64,000 nt of DNA from an uncultured Phocaeicola sp. (GCA_948956705.1 CARCZS010000003.1:35786-99785); one strand, 5' to 3'. Counted from the stretch's first letter, positions 18,290 through 27,362 are shown. The notes: generated by a model from the sequence alone, not told the origin. Numbers and translations: made by a program.

Positions 18290-21200
18290 TTATTCCATGC
18301 CCACACTATGCTTTACAGGAGAGAGGATGAACGTAAATTCATAGTCTCCGTAAGGCAATTGATATTTAGGCAACGCAATCGTTCCCCAACTGTTGACGCA
18401 ACCCAATCCCATTTGTGCCTTGTCGATGCACAAGTTGGTGAGGTTGGCCTTCTTCACTTCGGGTGAGTGACGCTGGTCTTTCTGTGCGCCGTCATCCAAT
18501 GATTCGATGGTGTAATGCAATGCAGAGGCAGAGAAAGGAGCTTCGGCTACAATCTTCACGCCATTACCGCCGGCATTCAACTGTTTCCACCAACGGATGT
18601 CGGTCTTGTTACCGGTTTCCTGTGGACGGATGTAGGAGTAGAATTGTTCGTCTACACTCTGGCGATAGATACCTAAATCTGTGCTATGGTTACGGTCGCT
18701 GTAGTTTTCAACCGGGCCGCGTCCGTAGAACTCAATGGTATTGAAGTTCTTCGGCATTTGCATCTGCATACCGAAGCGGAACATCGGAGATACCTTGGCA
18801 TTTTTGTCGGCTGTCATCTTTTGGGTGATTTTAATGGCACCTTGGTTGTTGATGACATAATCCAGATAGAGTTTGGCAGAAACGGCTTTCATGTCGTATT
18901 CGGCTGTTATCTGTACTTGATTGTCTACAGTAGTGGAAGCCAGACGGACAAGTTTCAACCCCGGATTCTTCCATGCGCCAAAGCGGTGTTGCAGGCCGGC
19001 ACCGAAATCATTGTCGGTAGGAGCACGCCAGAAGTTGGGAGTCAGCGCAGCGCCTTCTTTAATCATTTCCAGACCATTAACATCGTATTTGCTCAAGTAA
19101 CCGTTTCTTTTATTGAACTCGATGGTGAAGTTTTCACCTTTTACTATCAGGTAGTTCTGCTGGTTGTCGATGATTTGAGGAGTAACGATAGCCACATTGG
19201 TTGTTTCTACATTCTTCAAGTCCATGGCCGGAGCCTTGTAGGGATTCAGAGTAAGCTGGTCTTTGGCAACTGTATGACCGGCAGCCAATAAGCCTTCGCG
19301 GTTCTTCAGTTTGTAGGATACGTTCAACAGCCATTCTGTGCACTGGCAAGTCTTGCCTAAGTCAAGTTTAATTTTGGCGGTCTGTTGCGGAGCGACATTG
19401 AGATTGTCCACACGTCCCGAACGGATTACTTTTCCGCCTTTCAGCACTTCCCATTCCATATAGTAAGCAGAAAGGTCGCGGAAGAAGTTTTCATTGTAGA
19501 CGTTAACTTCCCCTTTGCTCAGGTCGGCAGGAGTAGTCCAGATGTTCTGATAGAAATAGCCTACTTCGTGCATGTGTGGATTAGGGTTGCGGTCGGGACT
19601 GATTAAACCATTGTCGCAGAAGTTGTTGTCGGATGCATCGAAGCGGTTGAAGTCGCCACCGTAAGCATAGATTTCAACTCCGTTCTTGCCTTTCCAGCGA
19701 ACGGACTGGTCGACGAAGTCCCAGATGAAGCCACCTTGCAGGTTCGGATATTTGCGGATGAGGTCCCAGTATTCTTTGAATCCGCCTTGAGAGTTACCCA
19801 TGGCGTGGGCATATTCACATTGGATAAGCGGTTTGGTAGTATCGGTACGCTGACCGTATTTTTCCATACCTTCATAGCCGTAATACATCGGGCAGAAGAT
19901 GTCGGTATGGTCTTTCAGACCGGCTTGTTCGTATTGGCAGGCACGGCTGGGATCTTCTGCCTTTATCCATTTGTAACATGCTTCGAAGTTGGGGCCGTCT
20001 CCGGCTTCATTACCCAATGACCAGAAGATGATGCTGGGGTGGTTGAAGCCACGTTGAACATTACGCTGGTTGCGTTCCAGGTGTGCTTGTTTGAATGACG
20101 GGTTCTTTGCCAGAGTAGCTTCACCGTAGCCCATTCCGTGAGATTCCACATTTGCTTCGGCTACTACATAAATACCGTATTTGTCACAAAGGTCGTACCA
20201 CAGGTTGTTGTCCGGGTAGTGGCAGGTACGCACAGCGTTCAGATTATATTGTTTCATGATTTGAATATCCTGAAGCATACGTTCGGGCGACACTACATAA
20301 CCTCCGTCCGGGTCGAGTTCATGACGGTCGGCTCCTTTGAAAAGAACAGCTTTTCCGTTGACCAGGATTTGACCTCCTTTCAGTTCAATTTTGCGGAAAC
20401 CGACTTTTACGGGGATAACTTCATTGCTTCCCTGCATGCTGGCACGCAAAGTATATAAATAAGGAGTCTCGGCACTCCATTTATTCGGATTCTCTACGTT
20501 CATGGTCACCGTGCCGCTTCCTTTGGCAGTAGCTGTGGCTACTTGCTTGCCGGTGGCATCGACCAATTCCAAATCGACGGTTCCGCTTCCTTTCAGGTCG
20601 AGTTTCACGGCCAGTGAACCGTTTTTATATTCTGCATCCAAGTCGGGAGTGACGCGGATATCCTGAATGCGTTTCTTGTTGCGTGCATATAGATAACAGT
20701 CACGTCCTACACCGCTGAAACGGAAGAAGTCCTGATCTTCCAGATAGGTACCGTCACACCAGCGGAATACTTGAAAAGCGATTAAGTTCTTTTGTCCCGG
20801 TTTCAGATAAGGGGTCAGGTCGAATTCGGCTTCCAGTTTGCTGTCTTCGCTATATCCCACATAACGGCCGTTTACCCATATATACATATTGGAAGTGACG
20901 GAACCGAAATGAGCGATAATGTCTTTTCCACTCCATGAAGCGGGAATTGCAATTTCGCGGCGGTAAGAACCGACGTGGTTGTTTTCGGTCGGGACTTCGG
21001 GAGGGTTGTTCTTAAACTGATTGCGCCATGCATAGCCTACATTGACATAAATGGGATCACCGTAACCGTTTAATTCCCAAACGCCGGGAACCTGAATATC
21101 GTCCCAACCTTTGTCATTGAAGGTTGTTTTCCAGAAGTCCATGGGGCGTGCATCTGCATCTTTCACCCAATTGAACTTCCATGTGCCGTTTAGCGTCATA

Positions 21201-21382
21201 TAATTGGCTGATGATTCTTTCAGTCCTGTTTTAGCAGCATCGGCATTTTCGTAAGCAAAGTAGTTAGTGTGCATCGGTGCGCGGTTTACCGCATTAACTT
21301 GCGGGTTGCGCCACTCATTGGACTGTGCGCTTGCCGCGAGTGCAAACACGGTGAATAGTCCGGTAAGAAGTTGTCTTTTCAT
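18290..21382 (-). CDS. GH2 beta-galactosidase (LacZ type), exported
   Basis: The 1030-residue enzyme has a signal peptide (cut near ALAASAQ, residue 20), so it acts in the periplasm or on the surface. Domains in order are the sugar-binding jelly roll (about 35-235, NEWRNPQVNAVNRAPMH and WRNQFKNNPPEVPTENNHVGSY split by shorter segments), an immunoglobulin-like domain, the TIM barrel (about 335-630), a second Ig-like domain and the C-terminal small-chain domain (about 750-1025). The acid/base Glu is E459 in SLGNEAGDG and the nucleophile is E523 in QCEYAHAMGNSQGG. It releases terminal beta-linked galactose. It stands alone on the minus strand, diverging from the K+ channel gene. Confidence 0.95.
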   Translation of the reverse strand: MKRQLLTGLFTVFALAASAQSNEWRNPQVNAVNRAPMHTNYFAYENADAAKTGLKESSANYMTLNGTWKFNWVKDADARPMDFWKTTFNDKGWDDIQVPGVWELNGYGDPIYVNVGYAWRNQFKNNPPEVPTENNHVGSYRREIAIPASWSGKDIIAHFGSVTSNMYIWVNGRYVGYSEDSKLEAEFDLTPYLKPGQKNLIAFQVFRWCDGTYLEDQDFFRFSGVGRDCYLYARNKKRIQDIRVTPDLDAEYKNGSLAVKLDLKGSGTVDLELVDATGKQVATATAKGSGTVTMNVENPNKWSAETPYLYTLRASMQGSNEVIPVKVGFRKIELKGGQILVNGKAVLFKGADRHELDPDGGYVVSPERMLQDIQIMKQYNLNAVRTCHYPDNNLWYDLCDKYGIYVVAEANVESHGMGYGEATLAKNPSFKQAHLERNQRNVQRGFNHPSIIFWSLGNEAGDGPNFEACYKWIKAEDPSRACQYEQAGLKDHTDIFCPMYYGYEGMEKYGQRTDTTKPLIQCEYAHAMGNSQGGFKEYWDLIRKYPNLQGGFIWDFVDQSVRWKGKNGVEIYAYGGDFNRFDASDNNFCDNGLISPDRNPNPHMHEVGYFYQNIWTTPADLSKGEVNVYNENFFRDLSAYYMEWEVLKGGKVIRSGRVDNLNVAPQQTAKIKLDLGKTCQCTEWLLNVSYKLKNREGLLAAGHTVAKDQLTLNPYKAPAMDLKNVETTNVAIVTPQIIDNQQNYLIVKGENFTIEFNKRNGYLSKYDVNGLEMIKEGAALTPNFWRAPTDNDFGAGLQHRFGAWKNPGLKLVRLASTTVDNQVQITAEYDMKAVSAKLYLDYVINNQGAIKITQKMTADKNAKVSPMFRFGMQMQMPKNFNTIEFYGRGPVENYSDRNHSTDLGIYRQSVDEQFYSYIRPQETGNKTDIRWWKQLNAGGNGVKIVAEAPFSASALHYTIESLDDGAQKDQRHSPEVKKANLTNLCIDKAQMGLGCVNSWGTIALPKYQLPYGDYEFTFILSPVKHSVGME

Positions 21383-21408
21383 GCTATAATATTTATAAAG
21401 GTTTTGTG

Positions 21409-21416
21409 CAAATATA
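21409..21416 (-). promoter_or_regulatory. -7 promoter box of the beta-galactosidase gene
   Basis: On the minus strand these bases read TATATTTG, a full match to TAnnTTTG, 26 bases before the ATG. No clear -33 TTTG is seen. The short spacer to the channel gene (21383-21499) must hold both divergent promoters. Confidence 0.45.
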
Positions 21417-21499
21417 GTGAAAAACTATAGTTCTTATGGGTATAAATCGGGCAATATTTGTTATAATTGTGGTTAATTTGCAACTTATTCTTAAAAGTA

Positions 21500-22354
21500 A
21501 TGGCATTTTTGAAAGGTATATGGGAAAAATGGCGGCATTTGCTGCATGATGATAAATGGAAGCATAAAATCTATGTGATTATCTTTGAGAGTGACACGCC
21601 GGCAGGGAAATGGTTTGATGTGGCACTTATCGGGTTTATCGTGCTTAGTATTTTGGTAGTGGTGGCTGAAAGTATTCAAGGTTGGGCGGCGGTTATCGGG
21701 CCTTACTTACGATTCTCGGAATATGTCTTTACCTTTTTCTTTACGGTAGAATATTTGTTAAGGCTTTATTGCTCTCCTCAACCGCGCAAGTATGCTTTAA
21801 GCTTTTTCGGTATCATTGATTTGTTGGCTACTTTGCCTTTATATATAGGATGGTTCTTTGGAACGGCACGCTACCTGCTGGTAATCCGCACCTTTCGCCT
21901 GATTAGGGTGTTCCGCATATTCAAGTTGTTCAACTTCCTGGATGAAGGCAATCTGCTGTTGCGCTCACTGACCTATAGCAGTCGCAAGATTATCGTTTTT
22001 TTTCTCTTTGTGCTGATATTGGTTATTTCTATCGGAACGTTGATGTATATGATTGAAGGACAGCGTCCCGGCACAGCTTTCAATAATATTCCGAACAGCA
22101 TTTATTGGGCGATAGTCACCATGACTACTGTGGGATATGGCGATATTACTCCCGAAACTCCTTTGGGGCGTTTTCTCTCGGCTGTGGTGATGCTGATGGG
22201 GTATACTATCATTGCTGTTCCCACAGGCATTGTATCTGCGTCGATGATGAAAGAACATAGACGCAGACAAGCCCTGAAATGTCCGCACTGTGGGAGAGGC
22301 GGACATGAAGAGGAGGCTGTCTTTTGCAAACATTGTGGAGGAAAGCTGGAATGA
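21500..22354 (+). CDS. Voltage-gated-type potassium channel with C-terminal zinc-ribbon
   Basis: Using the ATG at 21500 (the longer form needs a TTG) the protein has 284 residues. It shows the six-helix Kv layout: S1 near 40-58, S2 near 70-92, S3 near 102-120, an S4-like segment with regularly spaced arginines at 124-143 (RYLLVIRTFRLIRVFRIFK), S5 near 163-185, the pore loop with the K+ selectivity filter TVGYGD (210-215), and S6 near 225-248. The cytoplasmic tail ends in two CxxC pairs (KCPHCGRGG and FCKHCGGKLE), a zinc-ribbon-like module unusual next to such a channel. It converges on the lytic transglycosylase gene with 8 bases between stop codons. Confidence 0.92.
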   Translation: MAFLKGIWEKWRHLLHDDKWKHKIYVIIFESDTPAGKWFDVALIGFIVLSILVVVAESIQGWAAVIGPYLRFSEYVFTFFFTVEYLLRLYCSPQPRKYALSFFGIIDLLATLPLYIGWFFGTARYLLVIRTFRLIRVFRIFKLFNFLDEGNLLLRSLTYSSRKIIVFFLFVLILVISIGTLMYMIEGQRPGTAFNNIPNSIYWAIVTMTTVGYGDITPETPLGRFLSAVVMLMGYTIIAVPTGIVSASMMKEHRRRQALKCPHCGRGGHEEEAVFCKHCGGKLE

Positions 22355-22362
22355 AAGAGAAA

Positions 22363-23367
22363 TTATTCCACTACCCATCTTTTATCATACGGAACAATCG
22401 TTTTGGGATTGTAATACATCCCCTCTTTGGTGGGTATTTTCAGCTTGTAAGTCCTTTTGCTGTGATTGGCCAGGCTGGTTTCCCTCAACCAGGGGTTCAT
22501 ATTCTTCAGAATAGCCAATGTGATTCCTTTGCTGCGTGCAAAGCGTGCAAGGTCTGCTATTCCTTCTGTCACAGTTATTTCGGTATAAGGGATGGCAGGG
22601 TATAAATCAGATGCTCTCAGCCGGAAACCGAAAGCAGTCGGGTCGGAGAACATGATTTTAGCAGCGAGGATACGATATACATAGCGTGCGGTTTCTTCTA
22701 CCAGTTGCAAGTCCAGTGAATCGTCGACATCCTGTTTTGCCAGTTGGCTGGCAATTCTTGCTTGTCCGGCATTGTAAGAGGCGGCTACAGCTACCCAGTC
22801 TTTATATTTGGCATAAGCATCGTTCAGATAACGGCAGGCGGCGCGGGTTGCTTTTTCCACGTGATAGCGTTCGTCGATGTTGGAATTGACTTCCAATCCA
22901 TAGTCTCGTCCGGTTCCTTGCATGAACTGCCACAGTCCGGCGGCTCCGGCAGAGGAGCGTGCGATGGGATTGAGGTTACTTTCTATTACCATCAGATATT
23001 TAAAGTCGTCAGGGATTCCGTTTTCCTTCAGTATGGGTTCTACGATAGGGAAATAGCGGTTGGCTTTCTTTATCATTTGCAGGGAGGTGCTGTGCATATA
23101 GGTAAATGCCAATAGTTCGCGGTCCATACGTTCATGGCGGTCATATCGGCTGAGGTCTATCGCTTTTCCGCAGAAAACAATACTGGCCGGCACTTCGGGA
23201 CTGCTGTATCTCAATGCGGTGATACCCGGATTTTCTTTTATGGCTGTACTTGTTGTGTCTTCCTGTTCTCCTTTCGGAGCAACGCAACTGTTGCCCACAA
23301 GGGCAGGTGAGATTGTGACCAAAGTAAAGAGCATTGCTGCGGCCATGTTTAGTGTATATATCTTCAT
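22363..23367 (-). CDS. mltD: Membrane-bound lytic murein transglycosylase (MltD-like)
   Basis: The 334-residue protein has an N-terminal export signal (possible lipobox at VGNSC) and a family 1 lytic transglycosylase domain at about residues 105-240. The catalytic Glu is E129 in YLMVIESNLNP, followed by the typical SAGAAGLWQFMQGTGRDYGL and AAASYNAGQARI motifs. The C-terminal 80 residues (GITLAILKNMNPWLRETSL, then KLKIPTKEG) look like a LysM-like or divergent binding module. It cleaves peptidoglycan glycan strands with formation of 1,6-anhydro ends, in the periplasm. It appears to be a single-gene unit. Confidence 0.92.
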   Translation of the reverse strand: MKIYTLNMAAAMLFTLVTISPALVGNSCVAPKGEQEDTTSTAIKENPGITALRYSSPEVPASIVFCGKAIDLSRYDRHERMDRELLAFTYMHSTSLQMIKKANRYFPIVEPILKENGIPDDFKYLMVIESNLNPIARSSAGAAGLWQFMQGTGRDYGLEVNSNIDERYHVEKATRAACRYLNDAYAKYKDWVAVAASYNAGQARIASQLAKQDVDDSLDLQLVEETARYVYRILAAKIMFSDPTAFGFRLRASDLYPAIPYTEITVTEGIADLARFARSKGITLAILKNMNPWLRETSLANHSKRTYKLKIPTKEGMYYNPKTIVPYDKRWVVE

Positions 23368-23419
23368 TTTTTCTATTTTCTTTTGACGGTTACACCGGTC
23401 TGATTATTCTTTGTTATGG

Positions 23420-23427
23420 CAAAGATA
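23420..23427 (-). promoter_or_regulatory. -7 promoter box of the transglycosylase gene
   Basis: On the minus strand these bases read TATCTTTG, a full TAnnTTTG match about 50 bases before the ATG of the MltD-like gene. Confidence 0.45.
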
Positions 23428-23543
23428 GTTTTTTTGCCTTATAATACCTATATTTATTTTGCAAAGGTGTAATTTATCGTTTGATGTGGACCAGTCATTA
23501 TTCTTGGAGATTTAATATATCATATTCACCAACAAAGGGAAGA

Positions 23544-23751
23544 CTAAGCCGTTTCTTAGGGTCAGCCAAGCCTTTTTAAACGGAAGATTATTACAGTCTG
23601 CTGCGGCAGACTGTACAGTCCACCGTAACGGACTGTACGGTCCACTGCAATGGACTATACAGTCCACTGCCGAAGACTGTAGTAATCCGACTGACAGACA
23701 GGCATAATCGAAAGGACGAAAACGCTTAGTCCGCCTAATGAAACGACTTAG
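23544..23751. mobile_element. Inverted-repeat element carrying a hairpin array (MITE-like candidate)
   Basis: Bases 23544-23560 (CTAAGCCGTTTCTTAGG) reappear inverted at 23734-23751 (CTAAGTCGTTTCATTAGG when read on the minus strand), differing by one substitution and one extra base. Weaker inverted similarity continues inward from both ends. The roughly 208-bp unit has no coding capacity and encloses four tandem hairpins. This is the layout of a non-autonomous miniature element or a large structured intergenic repeat. No target duplication is obvious. The rest of the 23368-24160 spacer is AT-rich with no credible gene. Confidence 0.5.
23592..23681. repeat. Four tandem hairpins with a 22-bp period
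   Basis: Four self-complementary units start every 22 bases: 23592-23615, 23614-23637, 23636-23659 and 23658-23681; neighbours share the TA at the joint. Each begins with TACAGTC (or TACGGTC) and ends with GACTGTA (or GACTATA). Unit 1 has a perfect 10-bp stem with a 4-base loop; units 2-4 have 8-, 9- and 7-bp stems. The whole array is again flanked by a 13-bp inverted pair (one mismatch) around 23589 and 23684, so it could instead fold as one long hairpin. Confidence 0.85.
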
Positions 23752-24160
23752 GGGGTTCTAAGCGTATGCAGAGTTTGAATTCCCAAGATTTCAAACAGAG
23801 CCTCTATCCCTTCCAACCGATTTTTATCTCTCTTTTCTTTCCTGCTTTGGGGCATTACAGGAGTTATACTGCTTATTGTGATAAAACATACGGTAATGAA
23901 ACTCCGTTCATTTTCATATTAAATAAGAGGTTGCAACGGAATAAAGGGTATTGATATGCTCTCATTTTTATCCTGCTTGTTTTTATTGTAGTAAATATTC
24001 TTCGGATATGTCTTATTTATGGAATATATTTTCCTATCTTTACTGCCATTAAAGGACTGGAGTCTCTAAAAAGTCTAATACATGTGAAGAATAGGGTAGC
24101 AGGTTTTTGACTTTTCAGAAATGGATACTCAGCCATAGTACGAAATCAATATCTATAATT

Positions 24161-24835
24161 ATGATAAAGAATAAAGTTCAAAAACAAAAACCGCTATCCC
24201 CGGAAGCATATATAAAGGAGAAAGCAAGACAGTTGCCGATAGTAGAGTGCTATATAGGAACAAAATGGGATCATATGGGGGAAAAGACAATTATTGTCAC
24301 GCGCCAACATCCGCAAGGACACTTTACGATGGGGGTTTATTTGGTGGATATCTATTGTAAAGGTCTGCTTCATTCTGAGTATTTCTTTAATCTGGATTAT
24401 GACGATTATGAAATGATGGTGAGACGTATTGATATGGATGAGGATTTGGAAAAAGCGGAGTATGCTGATGCCCACAAGTTGGTGTATGGGGCTGTTGATT
24501 TTGCCGAAGCGGTGGGAATAGATTCTGAAGATTCTTTCGATATCACGAAATATATTCTGGATGAAAAGAAAGAGGAGATACCGTTTACTGAATTCGGCAG
24601 AAACGGTAAGCATTACTTGCGTGCCGATACAGACGAGGAAGCCGACCTCTATATACCGATTATAATGGAGGCAATCGGTACTGATTTTACTTATAGTATA
24701 GAAGGGGTGACTGACGGAGAAGTGGATGCCGCAGAGGTGCCTTATGGTGATTTTGATTTCAGTGAATTGAATTACGATGAAGCGGAGTTCGACAGAATGT
24801 TTGAGAAGCTGGACAGTAGGGAACCTCAGGCTTGA
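24161..24835 (+). CDS. Conserved hypothetical acidic protein (224 aa)
   Basis: From the ATG at 24161 the product has 224 residues, no signal peptide and no membrane segment. It is strongly acidic, above all in the last 40 residues (DFDFSELNYDEAEFDRMFEKL). The middle contains TIIVTRQHPQGHFTMGVYLVD, a pattern seen in uncharacterised Bacteroidota proteins, and a stretch that looks like part of a plasmid-pRiA4b/IS-associated or similar small fold, which I cannot confirm. Function is unknown; cytoplasmic location is likely. It is a single-gene unit closed by a strong terminator. Confidence 0.75.
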   Translation: MIKNKVQKQKPLSPEAYIKEKARQLPIVECYIGTKWDHMGEKTIIVTRQHPQGHFTMGVYLVDIYCKGLLHSEYFFNLDYDDYEMMVRRIDMDEDLEKAEYADAHKLVYGAVDFAEAVGIDSEDSFDITKYILDEKKEEIPFTEFGRNGKHYLRADTDEEADLYIPIIMEAIGTDFTYSIEGVTDGEVDAAEVPYGDFDFSELNYDEAEFDRMFEKLDSREPQA

Positions 24836-24904
24836 TGGCATTAAAGAGAAAGGACATTTAGGAAAGATAATAAAAGTGGGGATGCCAAAACTCCCTTATT
24901 ATCG

Positions 24905-24948
24905 AAATCACCCTCGCTACGACTACTTGTGGCGAGGGTGATTTTTAG
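24905..24948. terminator. Bidirectional terminator between convergent genes
   Basis: A 16-bp stem (24905-24920 with 24929-24944, one G-U pair) with an 8-base loop is followed by TTTTT on the plus strand and by an AT-rich run on the minus strand. It separates the hypothetical gene (plus) from the rhamnose aldolase gene (minus) and can serve both. Confidence 0.85.
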
Positions 24949-24983
24949 GTTATCAGAGTTTCGACACCTTCTTACTTATTTTA

Positions 24984-25793
24984 TTATTTAGGTAAATTGA
25001 AGGCTACGGACATTTCTTTCATTTGCTCTTGGCTCATGCCGTCGGGCTCAAAGCCCATGTTCTTTGCCGCGATATAAATCAATGCTGATTTATTCAACAC
25101 ATCAATTTGGTCGAAAGCTGCCATTACATCGCAGTCCACTGCAAAGATGCCATGTTTTTCCCACATGACGACATCATAGTCTGCCAGTTCTTTGATAGTG
25201 GCTTCTGCCAGTTCTACTGAGCTGGGAAGGGCATAAGGAATCATGCCTAAGCCGCGCGGACAGAATGCTTTTGTTTCGGGAATCATACTCCACAGAAGAT
25301 TGGTGGCTACATCTTTCTCCATGAATTTCTTGTTGTGTGACAAGGCAATCAGTTCGATGGGGTGTGTATGTACGGATGCCTTATAGGGAGAGCCTTTACC
25401 TATGAGGAAATTATGCACGCTCAGGTGGGAAGGAACTTCAGAAGTGGGCTGGACCGGTTTGTCAGCTATAATAACGTAGCTTGCGCAGTCGTCCAGAATG
25501 CGGATTACAGAGCCGTTGTCCATGGGGCGGCGGGCCAAATCACGCATACGCATATTGGTTCCTTTGCAGTAGAAATAGCATCCTTTCAGATGGGGCAGTG
25601 TTACGCCGATTTGTTTTACTTCACTGATGGCGGGCATATTGCGGATTTCGTCGTCTACGTATTCTGTGATGTTAACGGTGATATTACCTCCGTTACGCTC
25701 TGCCCATCCTTTTTGCCATAAATAACCGGCAACTTCCGCTACTTTATTTACTTCATGTGCCAGTTCGGGGCGATTGTCTAAAATTGATTTCAT
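24984..25793 (-). CDS. rhaD: L-rhamnulose-1-phosphate aldolase
   Basis: I start the gene at the ATG at 25793, giving 269 residues, close to the 274 of the E. coli enzyme; a longer reading frame upstream lies in the rhaB spacer and stop region. It is a class II aldolase: AERNGGNITVNI, the zinc ligands H142 and H144 in ASVHTHPIEL, a third His in WEKHGIF, and the catalytic-region Glu in PTSEVPSH. It splits L-rhamnulose-1-phosphate into dihydroxyacetone phosphate and lactaldehyde. It lies 49 bases after the rhamnulokinase gene. In Bacteroides literature this gene is also called rhaA. Confidence 0.93.
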   Translation of the reverse strand: MKSILDNRPELAHEVNKVAEVAGYLWQKGWAERNGGNITVNITEYVDDEIRNMPAISEVKQIGVTLPHLKGCYFYCKGTNMRMRDLARRPMDNGSVIRILDDCASYVIIADKPVQPTSEVPSHLSVHNFLIGKGSPYKASVHTHPIELIALSHNKKFMEKDVATNLLWSMIPETKAFCPRGLGMIPYALPSSVELAEATIKELADYDVVMWEKHGIFAVDCDVMAAFDQIDVLNKSALIYIAAKNMGFEPDGMSQEQMKEMSVAFNLPK

Positions 25794-25827
25794 ATTTCTT
25801 GTTTTAATTTGATTGTTCTGTAATTTA

Positions 25828-25835
25828 CAAATATA
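25828..25835 (-). promoter_or_regulatory. Possible internal -7 box between rhaB and rhaD
   Basis: The minus strand reads TATATTTG here, a full TAnnTTTG match in the 49-base spacer, 35 bases before the rhaD ATG. It may add a second start for the aldolase, or be chance in AT-rich DNA. Confidence 0.3.
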
Positions 25836-25842
25836 GCAAATA

Positions 25843-27324
25843 TTAAATATCTTCTCTGTAGCAGGCAAGATATTTATTATAAGCTTCTTCCCACTGTGTT
25901 GCATTCTGCGGCTCAAAGGAAGCAGTTTCGACAGAGGTGCTGATAAGGCGACGCATGGCAGCAATGTCGTTTACCAATCCATTTGCTTTTGCCTGCAGCA
26001 TGATATTGCCGATAGCGGTTCCTTCACTCGGTCCTGCCATGACAGGAACACCTACTGCATTGCAGGTGAATTGGTTGAGCAAATTGTTTCGCGAGCCTCC
26101 GCCGATTATGTGTAATTTCTCGATAGGGAATGGCGCAATCTTTTGCAGTACACTGAATATCTGTTTGTAGCGCATGGATAAACTATCGAAGATGCAACGG
26201 GTTATTTCTCCATACGTTTCGGGGACAGGCTGATTGGTCTGTCTGCAATATTCGGCGATAGCTTTAATCATGGATGCCGGGTTTTGAAAACACGGTGCAT
26301 CCGGATTGATAAGACTGCGGAAAGCGGGTGCTGCCAAAGCTGCATCAATCAATTCAGCATAAGAATAATTGTTATTGGCTGCTTCCCATTCCTTACGGCA
26401 TCGTTCGAGCAACCACATGCCGCAGATATTTTTCAGAAACCGGGTAGTGCCTTCCACTCCCCCTTCGTTGGTGAAGTTCTGTTCGTAGCTTTCCTTGTTG
26501 ATAATGGCATCTTTTACTTCAATACCCATCAAACTCCATGTGCCTGAGCTTAGATAAGCAAATTTCTCATTTTGAGCCGGTACTGCTGCCACGGCCGAGG
26601 CTGTATCGTGTCCGGCTATCGCAATGACGGAAACAGCCCCCAAGCCGGTCAGTTGCTGTACCTCTTCCGTCAGTACTCCGATTTGTTCTCCGGGGAAGAC
26701 AAACCGGCCGAATTGTTCTTCTTTAACTCCCACTACGTCCAACAGATCTTTTTCAAAGCGTTTGGTACGCGGATTCAGTATTTGTGAAGTAGAGGCAATC
26801 GTATATTCCGTGACCATTTTGCCGGTGAGCATATAGCCCAATGCGTCGGGCATAAAGAGAATCTTGTCTGCTGCTTCCAATGCTGTGCAGTGATGGCGGT
26901 GAAGTGTCGATAACTGGAACAATGAATTGAAGTTCATTATCTGAATGCCGGTAATATCATATACTCTTTCGCGCGGAATATGCGTGAAATACTCTTCGGG
27001 AGCTCCTACCGTGTGCGGATCGCGATAGCAATAGGGATTGCGGAGCAGTTCACCGTCTTTACCGATTAGTACGAAATCCACTCCCCATGTGTCAATGCCG
27101 ATGGAGCGGATGGGAATGTTGTCCTTGGCTATTACTTTGAGTCCGTTGATGATTTCGCGGTAAAGGGCATAGATGTCCCAGTAACAATGCCCGCAGGTCT
27201 CTATTATATGATTCGGAAAGCGGGTAACCTCTTTCAGCTCTAATTTGCCGTCTCCCAGACAGCCCAAAATGGTTCGTCCGCTGGTGGCACCCAGGTCTAC
27301 CGCAAAGAAATAAGTGTGTTCCAT
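25843..27324 (-). CDS. rhaB: L-rhamnulokinase
   Basis: The 493-residue protein is a FGGY-family sugar kinase. The N-terminal ATPase motif is FFAVDLGATSGRTILG, the rhamnulokinase-specific GIDTWGVDFVL follows, and the second domain has AGHDTASAVAAVP, YLSSGTWSLMGIE and the adenosine-binding IIGGGSRNNLLNQFTC. It phosphorylates L-rhamnulose at C1 in the cytoplasm, feeding the aldolase encoded just downstream. In Bacteroides it is also named rhaK. Rhamnose isomerase and permease, which usually sit in the same operon, are absent here. Confidence 0.95.
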   Translation of the reverse strand: MEHTYFFAVDLGATSGRTILGCLGDGKLELKEVTRFPNHIIETCGHCYWDIYALYREIINGLKVIAKDNIPIRSIGIDTWGVDFVLIGKDGELLRNPYCYRDPHTVGAPEEYFTHIPRERVYDITGIQIMNFNSLFQLSTLHRHHCTALEAADKILFMPDALGYMLTGKMVTEYTIASTSQILNPRTKRFEKDLLDVVGVKEEQFGRFVFPGEQIGVLTEEVQQLTGLGAVSVIAIAGHDTASAVAAVPAQNEKFAYLSSGTWSLMGIEVKDAIINKESYEQNFTNEGGVEGTTRFLKNICGMWLLERCRKEWEAANNNYSYAELIDAALAAPAFRSLINPDAPCFQNPASMIKAIAEYCRQTNQPVPETYGEITRCIFDSLSMRYKQIFSVLQKIAPFPIEKLHIIGGGSRNNLLNQFTCNAVGVPVMAGPSEGTAIGNIMLQAKANGLVNDIAAMRRLISTSVETASFEPQNATQWEEAYNKYLACYREDI

Positions 27325-27362
27325 GTTTCTGCAATTGATAATTTAAGGAATTAATGATACTG

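Noticed and set aside
23592..23681. CRISPR array
   Set aside because: The repeats are contiguous palindromes with a 22-bp period and no unique spacers, and there are no cas genes in the window.
23766..23954. 62-codon plus-strand frame after the hairpin element
   Set aside because: No promoter or ribosome-binding site, low-complexity translation, and it begins at the edge of the inverted-repeat element.
25794..25964. 57-codon N-terminal extension of the rhamnose aldolase
   Set aside because: It would overlap the end of rhaB, and the family length fits a start at 25793.
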